From Adiantum capillus-veneris (lineage: Eukaryota; Streptophyta; Polypodiopsida; Polypodiales; Pteridaceae), in NCBI GenBank assembly GCA_014529385.2, contig CM043952.1, positions 158,129,557 to 158,193,556 on the forward strand: a DNA stretch of 64,000 nucleotides. Direction: 5' to 3'. The stretch's first letter is position 1; each line of letters opens with the position of its first letter. The position numbers were made by a program, and so were the translations under genes. The notes beneath the pieces were generated by a model. The model was given only the letters and a program-made list of their open reading frames with translations, did no database searches and was not told the DNA's origin. Below, in pieces: positions 40,959-52,161 of the stretch.

Positions 40959-43900
40959 ATGGCTTTCTCTTATCCGGAGTTTCATGGAAGAAGTGATGAA
41001 GATGTGGAAGAATTTTTGGAAAAGATGGAGGTTGCCTGCATTAGCAACCAGATTCATGACCCTACGCAAATGTTACGCCTTCTGCAAATTTGTTTGAAGA
41101 GTGATGCACGAGTTTGGTCCAAGGCATTTGAAGAGGAGTTGCGTGCAGCAGATCCACCTATAAGATTGAGTTGGGACAATCTAAGGCATGGATTGGAAGT
41201 GGAGTTTGTGAAGATAGAAGATCCTGACAAAGTGTGGCAAGAAGTACAAGGTTTGGTGCAGAAGGAAGGTGAGCCAGTAGATGCGTACATACGTAAGTTT
41301 TCATTGGCATGGGAGCGAATGTGCAAGGCTTTAGCACCACAGGTACCCCCGCCTGACATGATGAAGAAGGACAGGTTCTTGGCTGGTCTTTGGGAGAATA
41401 TACGTTGGAGAGTGGAGCTAAAGAAGCCTAGGACATATGAAGATGCACTAGAGGTAGCAAGGAACAAAGAGTGGAAGCTGAGGAAAATGAGCCAGTTAGG
41501 GGTGGAGTCTTTGCCCATGAGGTCTGAATTTCAGCCTATGGACTCTTTACAAGGTCGTATGTCAGGGGTTCATCATGAACCAGTGGTTCCTGTTACTACT
41601 CAGGTTATGCCAGCAGTGGTCACTACAGCAGTGCAAGATGATGGCCTAAGGCAAGACATGAGGCAAATGGTAGATTTGATGAAGAATCTCAGCCTAAACA
41701 TGCTAGGTCAAGTGGGAAATAATCGAGGTCGAGGGCGGTTTACAAATCATCCAGGAGGTGAAGAAAGACCTAGGAATGGTGTTGGACAAAGCAATGGTAG
41801 GTTTTGGAGGCAGACGCCCACATGTTATAATTGCGGAGAGTTGGGCCACATCAGCCCGCAATGTGATAAGCCACCAAGGATGGGGGGAGACATGTATCCA
41901 TTGCCAAGACAGGTGCTAACTAGGTCAAATGATTATGGCATCGAAATTAAGGGAGACGAAGGAACGAGTGGACTGACCCAGGAGGAAAAGGGAAAGACAA
42001 AAGTGCTAAGTGTAGTCACCTTGGAGAAGGCATCAAAGCTAGAGGATACATTAGTGATGCCTATTGGGAAGAGGACCACAGAGGATAAGGAAGGAAGAAG
42101 TGCCCCAGGTCCTAGTAAGAAGAAAGGAAAGAGCCATGAAGGCGAGGATGTCAAGGCCAAGAGGAAAAGGAGAGCTCGTCGAAAGTTTCATGTTTCAGAT
42201 TTTCCACTAGGGGATGGGCAATTAAGCTATGACTTAAAGGAGGATCTGACGAGCAGGAAGGCAGATGTTACTTTTGGGCAGCTTATAGAGATGGTGCCTA
42301 AGCTAAAGCGACAGTGGAAGAGGATGGTTAACCCAATGGAGAAAGAGCCAGAGAGAGGTTCAGTAAAGGTGTTGGCAATGGATGAGCTACCAGACATTTG
42401 TCCAATAGTAGATGTGTGGCATAAAAGGAAAAATTTGGGACAAGGTTATGTGGATGGCGGAGCCCAAATATGCGTCATAACACACTCATGCGTTGAGAAC
42501 ATGGGTCTCACAGTGGCTGGGGTGTCAGGTTTTCGGATCAGATTGGCAAACCATCAAAAAGTAAAATGCTTGGGTGTTGTAAAGAGCTTAGAAGTGGAGG
42601 CATATGATGCAAAGGCAGTGGTTGATTTTCATGTGATGCCAGTAGGGTTGGGAGCATATCCTATTATACTGGGCAGACCATGGTTACGTGCAGTGGGAGC
42701 TGTTCAAGATTGGCGACATGGTACGATTAGCCACTATGGAAAGACAGGTACCAAGAAGCTTTATAATATGGACACAAGGAAACGATTAGAGGAGCTTTAT
42801 GAAGATGAGGATGAGTCTAGTGATGAAGACTCTTCCACGGTGACAGATGAGGGTGATAGCACTACCAGCAGTGATGAGGATGCTGATGTTGCATTTCTTT
42901 TGATGGACAAAGAAATCCAGGAGTTTGGTTTAGTTGCATTTGCGAATGAGGTTGAAGATGAAAGTGAAGGGCCTTATGAAGTGATTGAAGGGCTGATGCA
43001 AACCAAGGTTGAGTTGTCAAAGAAGCAGGAATTAATGACGCAAATGATTAGTGGAGACCTCTCAGCTATGGAGAAGGATATATTTTTGCATATGTTGGCT
43101 AGTTTTCCTGATTTGTTCATTACTTCATATGAAGAGATCAGAGGGTTCAAGGGTGAAGAGATGCATATAGAGCTGAAAGAAGGTGCTAAGCCAGTGCGGC
43201 AAAGGCTAAGAAGGATGGGTCAAGAGCAAATGGAAGCCTTGCGGGTAGAGGTGGACAAGTTATTGAAGGCAGGGTTCATAGTCCCTGTGGAGACCACAGA
43301 ATGGGTGAGTCCAGTAGTAGTCAGTCCAAAGAAGGATGGGAAGTGGAGGATTTGTGTAGATTTTAAACCCTTAAATGCAGCCACTAAGAAGAACCCATAT
43401 CCTCTTCCATTCATCGATCAGATCTTGGATTCAGTGGCAGGTTATGAGAGGTACAGTGTGTGTGATGGTTTTTCAGGCTATTTTCAATTGAAGATTGCTC
43501 TTAAAGACCGCACAAAGACAACTTTTATTACGCCATGGGGCTGCTATTGCTACACAGTATTGCCATTTGGGTTGTCAAATGGACCTTCCTTCTATCAAGA
43601 GAGAGCAAATTGGGTGCTGGAACCATTCATTGGTAGTTGTGTTAAAGCTTTTATGGATGACTTTTGTGTCTATAGCAGTAGGGCTGATCACCATGAGAAG
43701 CTACAGATGGTATTGGCTCGATATGATGAATGTGGAGGACAACTAAATCCAAAGAAATGTCATCTAGCACAGCCAAGGGTGAAGTTATTGGGCCATATGG
43801 TGTCAGAAAATGGCATTGAGGCTGATCCAGATAAGGTGAAGTCTATTATTCTTCTTCCATCACCTATGAGTACGGAGCAATTGGCAACCTTTATACACAA

Positions 43901-45569
43901 AGTGAAGTACATGGCACGGTTTATTCCATTGTCTTCGCAGCTTCTTTATCCATTACAGCAAGTGGCAAAGCATGATCCATTGCAATGGGATGACAAGTGT
44001 GAAGAAGTGTTTCAAGAGGTAAAAGAGGTGTTAGGGGGGTTGTCAGCCATGCAGGCTCCTGATTGGGAGAAAGTTTTTTATGTAAATCCATCAGTAGGGG
44101 ATGATGCCATTGGAGCCATGCTATTGCAAAAGGGGAAGGGCAGCCATTATATGAGGCCAGTGTATTGTGCAAGCCGAGTGAAGTTGGTAGCGGAGAGAAA
44201 GTTATCGGAAGTAGAGCTAGTGATGGCCAGTGTAATATTTGCTTGTCGACGATTTCGTCATTACTTGCTACCACGGCCTTTTGTTTTCTTGACGAGTTAT
44301 GCCTTTTTGCCACAGTTAATTAATGGTATTAACATGTCAAATGTGGTGAAGAAATGGGTAATTGAGCTGCAAGAGTTTGAGTTCTATTTTCTAGTGGAAG
44401 ATAGTACAAGGGCTACCCTAGCTGATTTGTTGACCTACAAGGAGAATCCCCTTATTGTTAAGGAAGAGGTGGTGAGAAAGGTAGTTGAAGAAGTGCCACA
44501 GATCAGCAATGCACATGTGTTGTTCTTTGATGGTTCATACAGAAAGAGCCACGATGCAGCTTTAGGGGGTATAGCACTTTATGATCCAGAGGGGAAGCTA
44601 GTATGCAAGAGAGGGTTCAAATTGGATGCGCATAGTAACAATGAGGCTGAATATGCTACATTGGAAGCCGGATTACACATTTGTTTGAAGCATGGGGTTC
44701 GAAGGTTGAGCATAAAAGGTGATGCCTTGTTAGTGGTGAAGCAAGTGCTGGGTGTGTGGAAGAGCAAGAACACCTCATTGAAGGAAATGTGCTTTAGAAT
44801 TAAAGGCCTGTTAAAAAAGTTTGAAGCATGGAGCATCAAACACATTGAACGTGCTCTAAATGGAGAGGCACATGAAGCAGCTCAAGGCATGATTGGGGAG
44901 CTATTCGTGTTAAGGACCAATTTACCTCTTTATCATGGTCGGGAAAGTTTGGCTCAAGAAGAGGAGTTTTTGCTAACAGGAATCATTCCAAAGGAGATTC
45001 AGAAGTCTAAGAAGTATGGCTTTGTGCGTAGAGCATACAGGTACAAATTGATTGGCGATGTCTTATACATGAAAGGAGCTGATCTCGTGTTGAGGCGTGT
45101 ACCTTGGCGGGAGGAGCTTTACAGAGTGTTGGAAGAGAACCATGAAGGCGCATGTGGTGGCCATTTTGCTCTAAAGATCACCTTGCATAAGATTTTGCAA
45201 GAGGGGTATGTATGGCCTAGTTTGCACAAGGATGTTCACCATTGGTGTAGGTCTTGCAATAGGTGTCAAGCATTTGGGAAGAGAGTGTTGAAGCCAGAGC
45301 TACGAAAAACCATTATGGCGTTTGATGTGTTTGAAAAGTGGGGGATTGATGCAATAGGCCCGTTACCTATCACAAGCAGGGGCAAAAGCTATATTTTGAC
45401 GGCAGTGGACTATCTTTCTAGATGGGCAGAGGCTATAGCAGTAAAACAGATCACTGCAAAGGATGTGGCAAAATTTGTGTATGATGAAATATGTTGCAAG
45501 TTTGGGGTGCCATTAGAGCTACTTTCAGATAAGGGGCCAGGATTTAGAGCTAAACTGCTAGACTTCTGA
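40959..45569 (+). CDS. Gypsy G gag-pol polyprotein (to first stop)
   Basis: The frame is open from 40902. ATG 40959 is preferred because of its context 'gccatggct' and its Met-Ala-Phe start directly before the conserved gag text. Residues below count from 40902. Gag is about 25-195 ('WSKAFEEEL', 'DAYIRKFSLAWERMCKAL'), with the zinc knuckle CYNCGELGHISPQC at about 308. Protease has VDGGAQICVI at about 517 and ILGRPWL. RT is about 770-990 with 'WRICVDFKPLNAATKKNPYP' and active site AFMDDFCVY near 917. A first RNase H-like domain at about 1055-1150 looks catalytically weak. A second RNase H at about 1204-1320 has FFDGS, NNEAEYA and IKGDALLVV, but AHEAA where A-D is usual. The integrase zinc finger is near 1415 (H-x6-H, CRSCNRC). 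Core Asp residues lie in WGIDAIGPLP and LLSDKGPGF. A TGA at 45567-45569 stops it before the third catalytic residue. Confidence 0.92.
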   Translation: MAFSYPEFHGRSDEDVEEFLEKMEVACISNQIHDPTQMLRLLQICLKSDARVWSKAFEEELRAADPPIRLSWDNLRHGLEVEFVKIEDPDKVWQEVQGLVQKEGEPVDAYIRKFSLAWERMCKALAPQVPPPDMMKKDRFLAGLWENIRWRVELKKPRTYEDALEVARNKEWKLRKMSQLGVESLPMRSEFQPMDSLQGRMSGVHHEPVVPVTTQVMPAVVTTAVQDDGLRQDMRQMVDLMKNLSLNMLGQVGNNRGRGRFTNHPGGEERPRNGVGQSNGRFWRQTPTCYNCGELGHISPQCDKPPRMGGDMYPLPRQVLTRSNDYGIEIKGDEGTSGLTQEEKGKTKVLSVVTLEKASKLEDTLVMPIGKRTTEDKEGRSAPGPSKKKGKSHEGEDVKAKRKRRARRKFHVSDFPLGDGQLSYDLKEDLTSRKADVTFGQLIEMVPKLKRQWKRMVNPMEKEPERGSVKVLAMDELPDICPIVDVWHKRKNLGQGYVDGGAQICVITHSCVENMGLTVAGVSGFRIRLANHQKVKCLGVVKSLEVEAYDAKAVVDFHVMPVGLGAYPIILGRPWLRAVGAVQDWRHGTISHYGKTGTKKLYNMDTRKRLEELYEDEDESSDEDSSTVTDEGDSTTSSDEDADVAFLLMDKEIQEFGLVAFANEVEDESEGPYEVIEGLMQTKVELSKKQELMTQMISGDLSAMEKDIFLHMLASFPDLFITSYEEIRGFKGEEMHIELKEGAKPVRQRLRRMGQEQMEALRVEVDKLLKAGFIVPVETTEWVSPVVVSPKKDGKWRICVDFKPLNAATKKNPYPLPFIDQILDSVAGYERYSVCDGFSGYFQLKIALKDRTKTTFITPWGCYCYTVLPFGLSNGPSFYQERANWVLEPFIGSCVKAFMDDFCVYSSRADHHEKLQMVLARYDECGGQLNPKKCHLAQPRVKLLGHMVSENGIEADPDKVKSIILLPSPMSTEQLATFIHKVKYMARFIPLSSQLLYPLQQVAKHDPLQWDDKCEEVFQEVKEVLGGLSAMQAPDWEKVFYVNPSVGDDAIGAMLLQKGKGSHYMRPVYCASRVKLVAERKLSEVELVMASVIFACRRFRHYLLPRPFVFLTSYAFLPQLINGINMSNVVKKWVIELQEFEFYFLVEDSTRATLADLLTYKENPLIVKEEVVRKVVEEVPQISNAHVLFFDGSYRKSHDAALGGIALYDPEGKLVCKRGFKLDAHSNNEAEYATLEAGLHICLKHGVRRLSIKGDALLVVKQVLGVWKSKNTSLKEMCFRIKGLLKKFEAWSIKHIERALNGEAHEAAQGMIGELFVLRTNLPLYHGRESLAQEEEFLLTGIIPKEIQKSKKYGFVRRAYRYKLIGDVLYMKGADLVLRRVPWREELYRVLEENHEGACGGHFALKITLHKILQEGYVWPSLHKDVHHWCRSCNRCQAFGKRVLKPELRKTIMAFDVFEKWGIDAIGPLPITSRGKSYILTAVDYLSRWAEAIAVKQITAKDVAKFVYDEICCKFGVPLELLSDKGPGFRAKLLDF

Positions 45570-46442
45570 TGCACAAAGATGAAGATTAGGCACCAGCATA
45601 CCACTCCTTATTACGCGCAGTGTAATGGCTTAAATGAAAGGTTCAATGGTGAGTTGGTACAAATTCTTTCTAAAGTGACAGAGCACCAAGGAAAGAATTG
45701 GGATTTGGAATTGCCTAGTGCATTATGGGCTTACCGTACTTCAGTGAAGACAGGTACAGGGTTTACTCCATTTCATTTGGTGTATGGAAAGGAAGCACTA
45801 TTGCCTGTGGAGGTAGAGTTGCCTGCGGTCAAGATGTTAGAGAAGTTGCTTGGGCCGCCTAGTGATGCATTCAAAGAGAGGCTCTTGCAGTTACAAGAGG
45901 TCTAGTTGGATAGGATGAGCGCATTGGAGCATTATGGGCAGATGCAGGATAAGGCTTTGGCAAAGATAAATGAAAAGTTCAAAAGTAAGGGTATCAAGAA
46001 ACATGACTTGGTTTTGCGCTACAACAGTAAGCTGGACAGCACCTTCCAAAAGAAGTTTCAAATTAAGTGGGAAGGCCCTTTCAAGGTAGTAGAGTGTTTT
46101 CCAAATGGCAAATATCAGCTGGCTAACCTGGATGGTCTTCTACATAAGTCAAGGGTAAATGGGTTGCGTCTTAAGTTGTATCATGCCAGGTTGATGATGG
46201 TGGAGCAAGATGAGTTTTCTGAAGAGCGAGTGATGTCTGTGAGGGATGAGGAGACCTGTGATGCGGCGAGTCTCATATCTCTCTTTTCTGAAGAGCAGGC
46301 TAGGGGGTGGGCAAATTATGTCAGGAGTTTTTTGGAGCAAGGGATTGCGCATATGTACATACACATGCATGGTGCATCAAATAAAGAATTGCCCATTTTC
46401 CTTAGCCAGGTGGTTACGTGGGGCCCACATGTGTACAGGTAG
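45570..46442 (+). pseudogene. Gypsy G integrase end, cut off by two in-frame stops
   Basis: The same frame continues after the TGA: 'HQHTTPYYAQCNGLNERFNG' holds the third acidic residue of the integrase core. Then 'LWAYRTSVKTGTGFTPFHLV', a TAG at 45903-45905, and the C-terminal module 'FQIKWEGPFKVVECFPNGKY' with 'HKSRVNGLRLK'. The frame runs on through the polypurine tract and about 120 bp into the 3' LTR before ending at 46442. Only the two stops separate this from the main frame. No chromodomain is present. Confidence 0.85.
46302..46312 (+). promoter_or_regulatory. Gypsy G polypurine tract
   Basis: AGGGGGTGGGC followed by AAATTA lies directly before the 3' LTR start at 46319. It overlaps the coding frame of the integrase tail. 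Confidence 0.75.
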
Positions 46443-47452
46443 GACAGCATGTACATAGTTCATCGATTTTCACTATCACCAGTACCAGTATGTTTTTTCT
46501 ACAATAATGAGGAGTTTATAGCGTGTAAAAATTCTCGAGGAAGCTATCCGCGGGCCGACGACGTGAGGTCAGTAGGTGCGTCAGATGGCATCTAGTGGCG
46601 TCAGGAGGGCGAACGAGGTCAATATTTGCACGCGGATGAGGACGAACACAACGTGGGTGTTTTCTTGTGAGAGTTATGCAAAAAGGTCATCATTAGGACC
46701 ACTTTTTGGGGCCACTTCACGTGGTGGCGAGATGCATTAGTGGAAAAAAGCTGAGTGCCAGGTGTGCGGATGATGCAAAAAGGTGACAACTATGCACTGC
46801 GAGGTCAGTTTTTGGCCTGTTTGGGGTCCGTTTGAGGTCATCTAAAAGGCCAAGGGTGCCCAACTAATAAAGCTAAGTGTGGGAACTGAAAAAACTGAGA
46901 AAAGACCAGAAAAAAACGTGGAGAAGAGAGGAGGAACAGCCGCAGCTGTGTTTTTGCTCATTTTGGAGCCTATTTTGGCCGTAAACTGTTCATCCGAGGT
47001 CGGATTTGAGCACTTTGACATTGTAGACTGGGGTTTTGGGCCGTTCCGGACGCAATGGCGCTGTCCATTTTGCCAAATTCCTCACTCTTTTCCTGCTGTT
47101 TTTCTGTGTAAGTTTCTCCTATGAGCGAAGTTTCTGCTCCAGTTTGTGATTGTATCTGACTTATTTTACCCATATTGTGTGAGCTGTTTGCCCCATTGGT
47201 GTTGGCCCAAGCTCATTTGTATCTAAACATCAGAAATTCTCCTCTTTTGAGCTGAGTTTTTTGGGTGTGTGTGTGTCTGTGTGGAGTGGGCAAGTGGATA
47301 GTCTCTCTCCTCTCACTCCAGAGGTGTGTTCCCTGTCTCGGCCAGGTGTGTTGTGTAAGCCGAGTGGTGCCCCATAGTGTGTGTGTGTATCTTCCCAAGA
47401 GTGTGTGTCGGGTCGTTATAGAGGCACTGTGTGTGTTTTCATCCCGCTCACA
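46319..47452 (+). repeat. Gypsy G 3' LTR (1134 bp)
   Basis: It starts TGTCAGGAG and ends CCGCTCACA, followed by GCGT and then copia B sequence. It is almost the same length and sequence as the 5' LTR. Confidence 0.95.
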
Positions 47453-47516
47453 GCGTGATGCGGTGAACGAGAGTTGGCACATGAGTAAAGGGAAGTGCCA
47501 TGCCCTGAGGACAGGA

Positions 47517-49084
47517 TCAGTCCACAAAGGGGAGTAAGCCCAAAGCTTTGCGGAAAGCTTCAAGCTTCTCACAAGACAATGCCTTTGTGAAAAGATCTGC
47601 AAGGTTGTCCTGTGTTGGCACATAAGCCAAGCTGATCTCTCCTGCTGAGAGCCTCTCCCTGACATAGTGGGCACCTCAATGTGCTTTGTGCGAGCATGAA
47701 AAACTGGGTTCCTCGCAACTGCCAATGCGCTCTGACTGTCAATGTAGATAGTGTTGGCAATGTCTTGTCCAACACCCAAATCAGCCATAAGGCGTCTGAG
47801 CCATACACACTCAACCGTAGCTGTGAAGACTGCCCTGTACTCAGCCTCACAACTCGAAGTGGCCACAGTAGGTTGCTTCTTTCTCAACCATGATATACAT
47901 GAACTGCCAAGCATGAAACAAAAACCACTTGTGGACACTCGCATGTCAAAACAACCAGCCCAATCTGAGTCCGAAAAAGCATGTAAGTCTCGCGGCAATG
48001 ATCCCCCCTTGGGATAAAACAAACCAAGATGTAAAGTGCCACTAAGGAAGCGGAAAATACTCTTGACATCCTGCCAATGCTTAGACCCTGGGCTATGCAT
48101 AAATCTGCTGACCTGTGAGACTGCAAACTGAATATCCGGCCTCGTGTTGCATACATAAATGATGCAGCCAACAACAGTTTGGTAAAGAGTGACATCAACA
48201 GGATCACCAGCATCATGTAGACTCAACTTCAAACCTGTTTCCATGGAAGTGGCAATAGGTTTGCAATCCTCAAGTCCAAACTTACATAGCAATGTCTCTA
48301 TGTAACTTTTTTGACACAAGGCAATACCACCATCACACTGCTTAAACTGTATACCCAAATAATGATGCAACAGCCCCAAATCTTTCATCTTGAAAGTAGC
48401 ATTCAGATCAGCCTTAAATTCAGCAATATGTCTCTCATTTGGTCCAGTGATCAGCAAATCATCAACATAAAGAACCACGATGAGAAATACATCACCCTCA
48501 CGCTTTACATACAATGTGCTTTCTGTTGGACTGTTACGAAAGCCTTGTTTGACCAAATGAGTGTCAGCTTTCTCATACCAAGCACGAGGAGATTGCTTCA
48601 ACCCATACAAAGCCTTGTTACATTTGCACACTTTGTCCTCTTGTCCTTTTATGACAAAACCGCGAGGCTGCGTTACATAAACTTCCTCAAATATGTCACC
48701 ATTCAAGAAAGCAGTAATAATGTCTGATTGATGTACATCCCAACCAAAATGAGCTGCCAATGCACATAGAAAATGCACAGTAGTCATACGACAAGTGGGA
48801 GCAAAAGTCTCTTCATAATCTACGCCTTTTTGCTGTGCATAACCCTTTGCAACAAGTCGAGCCTTATGGCGATCGATCTCACCATCCGGCTTGCGTTTCA
48901 ACTTGTAAACCCACTTCGTACCAATGGCCTTTTTGCCAGGAGGCAAATAACATAAAGTCCATGTGTCATTTTCTATAAGTGCATCATATTCTGATTGCAT
49001 GGCAGCCATCCAATTTTCTGAATTTTGTGCTTCATCAAAAGTCAGAGGCTCCTCAACATCATGTAAGCTAGACACAACCAAAGC
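47517..49084 (-). pseudogene. Copia B RT and RNase H
   Basis: The continuation of copia B after its single nonsense codon. RT has 'AIGTKWVYKLKRKPDGEIDR', 'KARLVAKGYAQQKGVDYEET', 'IITAFLNGDIFEEVYVTQPR', LYGLKQSPRAWYEKAD and the intact active site LYVDDLLITGP. RNase H has 'FSDSDWAGCFDMRVSTSGFC', TSSCEAEYRA and YIDSQSALAVARN. A 4-nt deletion near 47670, judged against copia A ('gaggtgcattat'), shifts the frame after HIEV. In the corrected frame the family ending '...FRKALGLLPFVD' and a TGA at 47517 are visible. Without correction the frame runs into the gypsy G LTR as far as 47213. Confidence 0.92.
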
Positions 49085-51799
49085 TTAACAATCTGATGCA
49101 TAAGATGCATGGCGAGAGCCTGAACGAGTACGACTAGACAAAGGTGCATCCAATTTACTGTCACGCAAAGTGTGCACCAGCCATTTTGGCATACCTCTAG
49201 CCTGCTCATTTTCAGCCCTTTCCTCATCAAGTACATCATGTACATCTGCATCAGTAATAGGTTGATCTACGACATTTTTAGAAACCCCCATAGGTTGTAC
49301 ATTTGCCTCATTGGAACTTACATTCGTATTTCCACCACTGAAAAGAGGCAACAAAGTGTCATAAATGTCCTGTGAGCTTACATTACTGTCTCTAGTACAT
49401 GACAGCAAGGGCTGAACAAAATCTTCCACAAACACTACATCCCGTGAAACCAGAATACGTTTTGTTTGCGGATGATACAACCTGTCACCTTTGCTTTCAG
49501 CACTGTAACCAACAAAAATACATTTGACAGCCTTATCATCCAATTTTCTACGCTGCACTTGTGGCACCAAAGCATATGCCAAACAACCAAAAACACGCAT
49601 GTGCTCAATAGAAGGCTTTCTATCATGCCATGCTTCATATGGAGTAATAGACTGCAAAGCTTTCGTAGGACACCTGTTAAGTACATAAGTGGCACACATG
49701 ATGGCCTCAAGCCAAAAAGAATGCGGTAAAGCTTGACTTTTGACCATACATCGTGCCATTTCCGTCAGTGACCTGTTTTTCCTCTCAGCAACACCATTTT
49801 GCTGAGGTGTATAAGGCACTGTACATTGGTGTTTTATCCCACGACTAGCCAGAAATGCATTAAATTCATGAGACATATACTCCCCCCCTCGATCGGAACG
49901 GAGGGTGCCCATAGTACATTTCAAGACATTTTCAGCCATAGTCAGAAATTGTTTGAAGCACATAAAAACTTCGGACTTCGCTTTAAGCGAAAATACCCAT
50001 GCATGCCTGGAGTTATCATCAATGAAAGTCACGAAGTACAGGTAATTGCCCAAGGACGGAGTTTGCATGGGCCCACAAACATCACTATGCACAAGATGCA
50101 ACCTGCATGTGGCCCGAACTGAACCATCCTTTGGAAACTTAGAACGCTGCATCTTACCCAAAATACAGCCTTCACAAACATGTTTGACAGGTGCTTCAAG
50201 AGGTGGCAAAGAAGCAACCATATCAGATTTCTGCAAACGCAGCAAACTGGCAAAATTCAAATGACCAAAACGTGCATGCCAAAGTTTTGCATCTGAAATA
50301 GCCCTTGAATCTGCAACAGCATTTGCAAAGTTTTGTCCACACTTGTCATACAAAGTGATCTTATACAGCCCACGGCACAAAAGCCCAGATGCAACAATTT
50401 CATCACCAAAACTGAGATCATGAACTATACATCTATCATCCACAAATTTGACTACAAGTCCAAGTCTAGCAAGTGCGGATACAGACAAGAGATTCTTCTT
50501 GATCCCAGGTACATAAAGTGCATCAACAAGTGTGAAGGAACTGCCATTAGCAGCAGTGAGCACAATCTTTCCAACTCCCTGAACTGGATAAGAGGCATTG
50601 TTGGCACAAGTGACTGAATTCCCATGAGGGACAGACTCGAGAGAGGTAAACAATTCACGATGTGAGGTAATGTGATTTGTAGCACCACTGTCGAAATACC
50701 ACACATGTGAATCTGCAGCAACTGACAAGCATGCATCATGGACAGCAGGATTGTAAGTGCACTCTGCGCTAACAGCCCATTCTACATCAACATCAACAAC
50801 ACAGTCTTTTTTCACAGAAGACTCAACAATGGCTGCATTTGTAGTGGAACCAGCATTTGCATTGGAACCACCCTCTTTCTTCTTAGCCTCTTTGGCCTTC
50901 AACTTAGGACACGACTTGATCAAGTGATCATTGGCTTTACAATAATGGCAACGCATCTTCTTTTTGCCCTTATCACCAGAATTGCCAGACGAAGTACTGC
51001 CAGCAGAAGCATTAGGAACATAATTTTTGCCACTCGCAGCAGAACCATAAGAAGTGGCTGCATTGCTGTTACCACCCTTTCTTTGAGAAGCAATAAAAGC
51101 CTGTTCAACTACACGCTGTCTAGTCCTGTTTTTTCTGGACAGTGACTCTTGCAACAGCAATGTGCATAATGCATCAAACTTGACAACTTCTGGATTTCCT
51201 TGGGTCATCAGTCTCCAAGTACTAGCAAAAGTCTGGTAGGAATCTGGTAAGGCATCAAGAACAGTTTGCACAAGGGAACTGTCTGAAATGACTTCACCTG
51301 CAGAAATAAGCTGCTCATTGATATCCTTGACACTAGCAAGGAAAGTTTCCATATCATCTTCCTCATGCATAATCTTCGACTCCAGCTCTTTACGCAGCAA
51401 AGCAATTTTAGACTCATTGCGGCTTGAATAAAGACCTGCTAAAATATCCCAAGCCTGTTTTGTAGATTTTACTGAACGGATGTGAGGAACAATGGTGCGC
51501 TTCACAGACAACGCAATCAATGCATGAGCCTGCGCATCCTTAACATCCCAATGAGCTTGTTCTGCCGTAGGCAAAACAACTCTAACAGCTGCAATCCTTG
51601 CAGCAAGACCTGCAACATCCTCAACATCGCCTACATCCTCAGAAACAGGACATACATCAATGCCCTGCACAATGTTCCAGACACCCTTTGACACAAGAAC
51701 ATGTTGCATCATATAAGCCCACATAGGGTAGTTGTCCCCATCCAACCTATCCTCAGCAGCAAACATCTTGAACACATCTGTGTTGTTGTTGTCAGCCAT
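49085..51799 (-). pseudogene. Copia B gag, protease and integrase
   Basis: The start ATG is at 51799 ('accATGgct' context, MADNNNTDVFKMF). Gag follows with a UBN2-like region ('KDAQAHALIALSVKRTI', 'LESKIMHEEDDMETFL') and the knuckle CHYCKANDHLIKSC. Protease has VWYFDSGATNHITSH. The integrase zinc finger is 'LWHARFGHLNFASL' with 'HVCEGCILGK'. The core keeps all three acidic positions: HSDVCGP, RSDRGGEYM and QQNGVAERKNRS. A TAA at 49085-49087 interrupts the frame where copia A has a Tyr codon TAT ('gattgttatgc'), and the same frame goes on at 49084. Apart from this the 905 codons are intact, so the copy is young. Confidence 0.95.
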
Positions 51800-52147
51800 G
51801 GTTAATGCTGCACCTGATGTGAAAACTGCCCGAAAATAGGAGAAACGGAGCGGGAACAATCTCTGCTATATAGCACAAACCGTAGAAGACTATAAGGCAC
51901 TTGTTATGCTGAAAACGGCACTGACAGAAATTCTGCACAAAATGACGAAATAGCTTGTGCACTACTGCCTGTAGTGGAAACGGAGGCCGAAATGAGCCCA
52001 AATCAAAATTCTGAGCAGACCGAGCTCTTAGAGTTATCCCAAAATTTTTGTCGACCTGCGAACGCTCGCCAAAGCTCACTGAAATCGGAGAAAGTGAGTA
52101 GGCGTGTGCTGGAGCAGCTGGCGACTAAGCCCTTGAGGACGTGACCT

Positions 52148-52159
52148 GCTCTGATACCA
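52148..52159 (-). promoter_or_regulatory. Copia B primer binding site
   Basis: The minus strand reads TGGTATCAGAGC two bases inside the 5' LTR, an exact initiator-Met tRNA site. Confidence 0.95.
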
Positions 52160-52161
52160 AT

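Larger units (their letters stand above)
38747..47452 (+). mobile_element. Tat-like gypsy G, complete, with small leader ORF
   Basis: It is bounded by LTRs of 1139 and 1134 bp starting TGTCAGG and ending CTCACA, with GCGT repeated at both edges (38743-38746 and 47453-47456). The order is 5' LTR, PBS-like site, repeat-rich leader, a 72-codon small ORF, gag-protease-RT-RNase H-second RNase H-integrase in one frame, polypurine tract, 3' LTR. A second, archaeal-type RNase H is a known trait of the plant Tat lineage. It inserted into copia B after the latter's pol. Two in-frame stops inactivate the integrase end. Confidence 0.93.

Noticed and set aside
47213-47670. C-terminal extension of the copia B polyprotein
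   Set aside because: It results from a 4-nt deletion and read-through into the gypsy G LTR. The family ending is visible in another frame.
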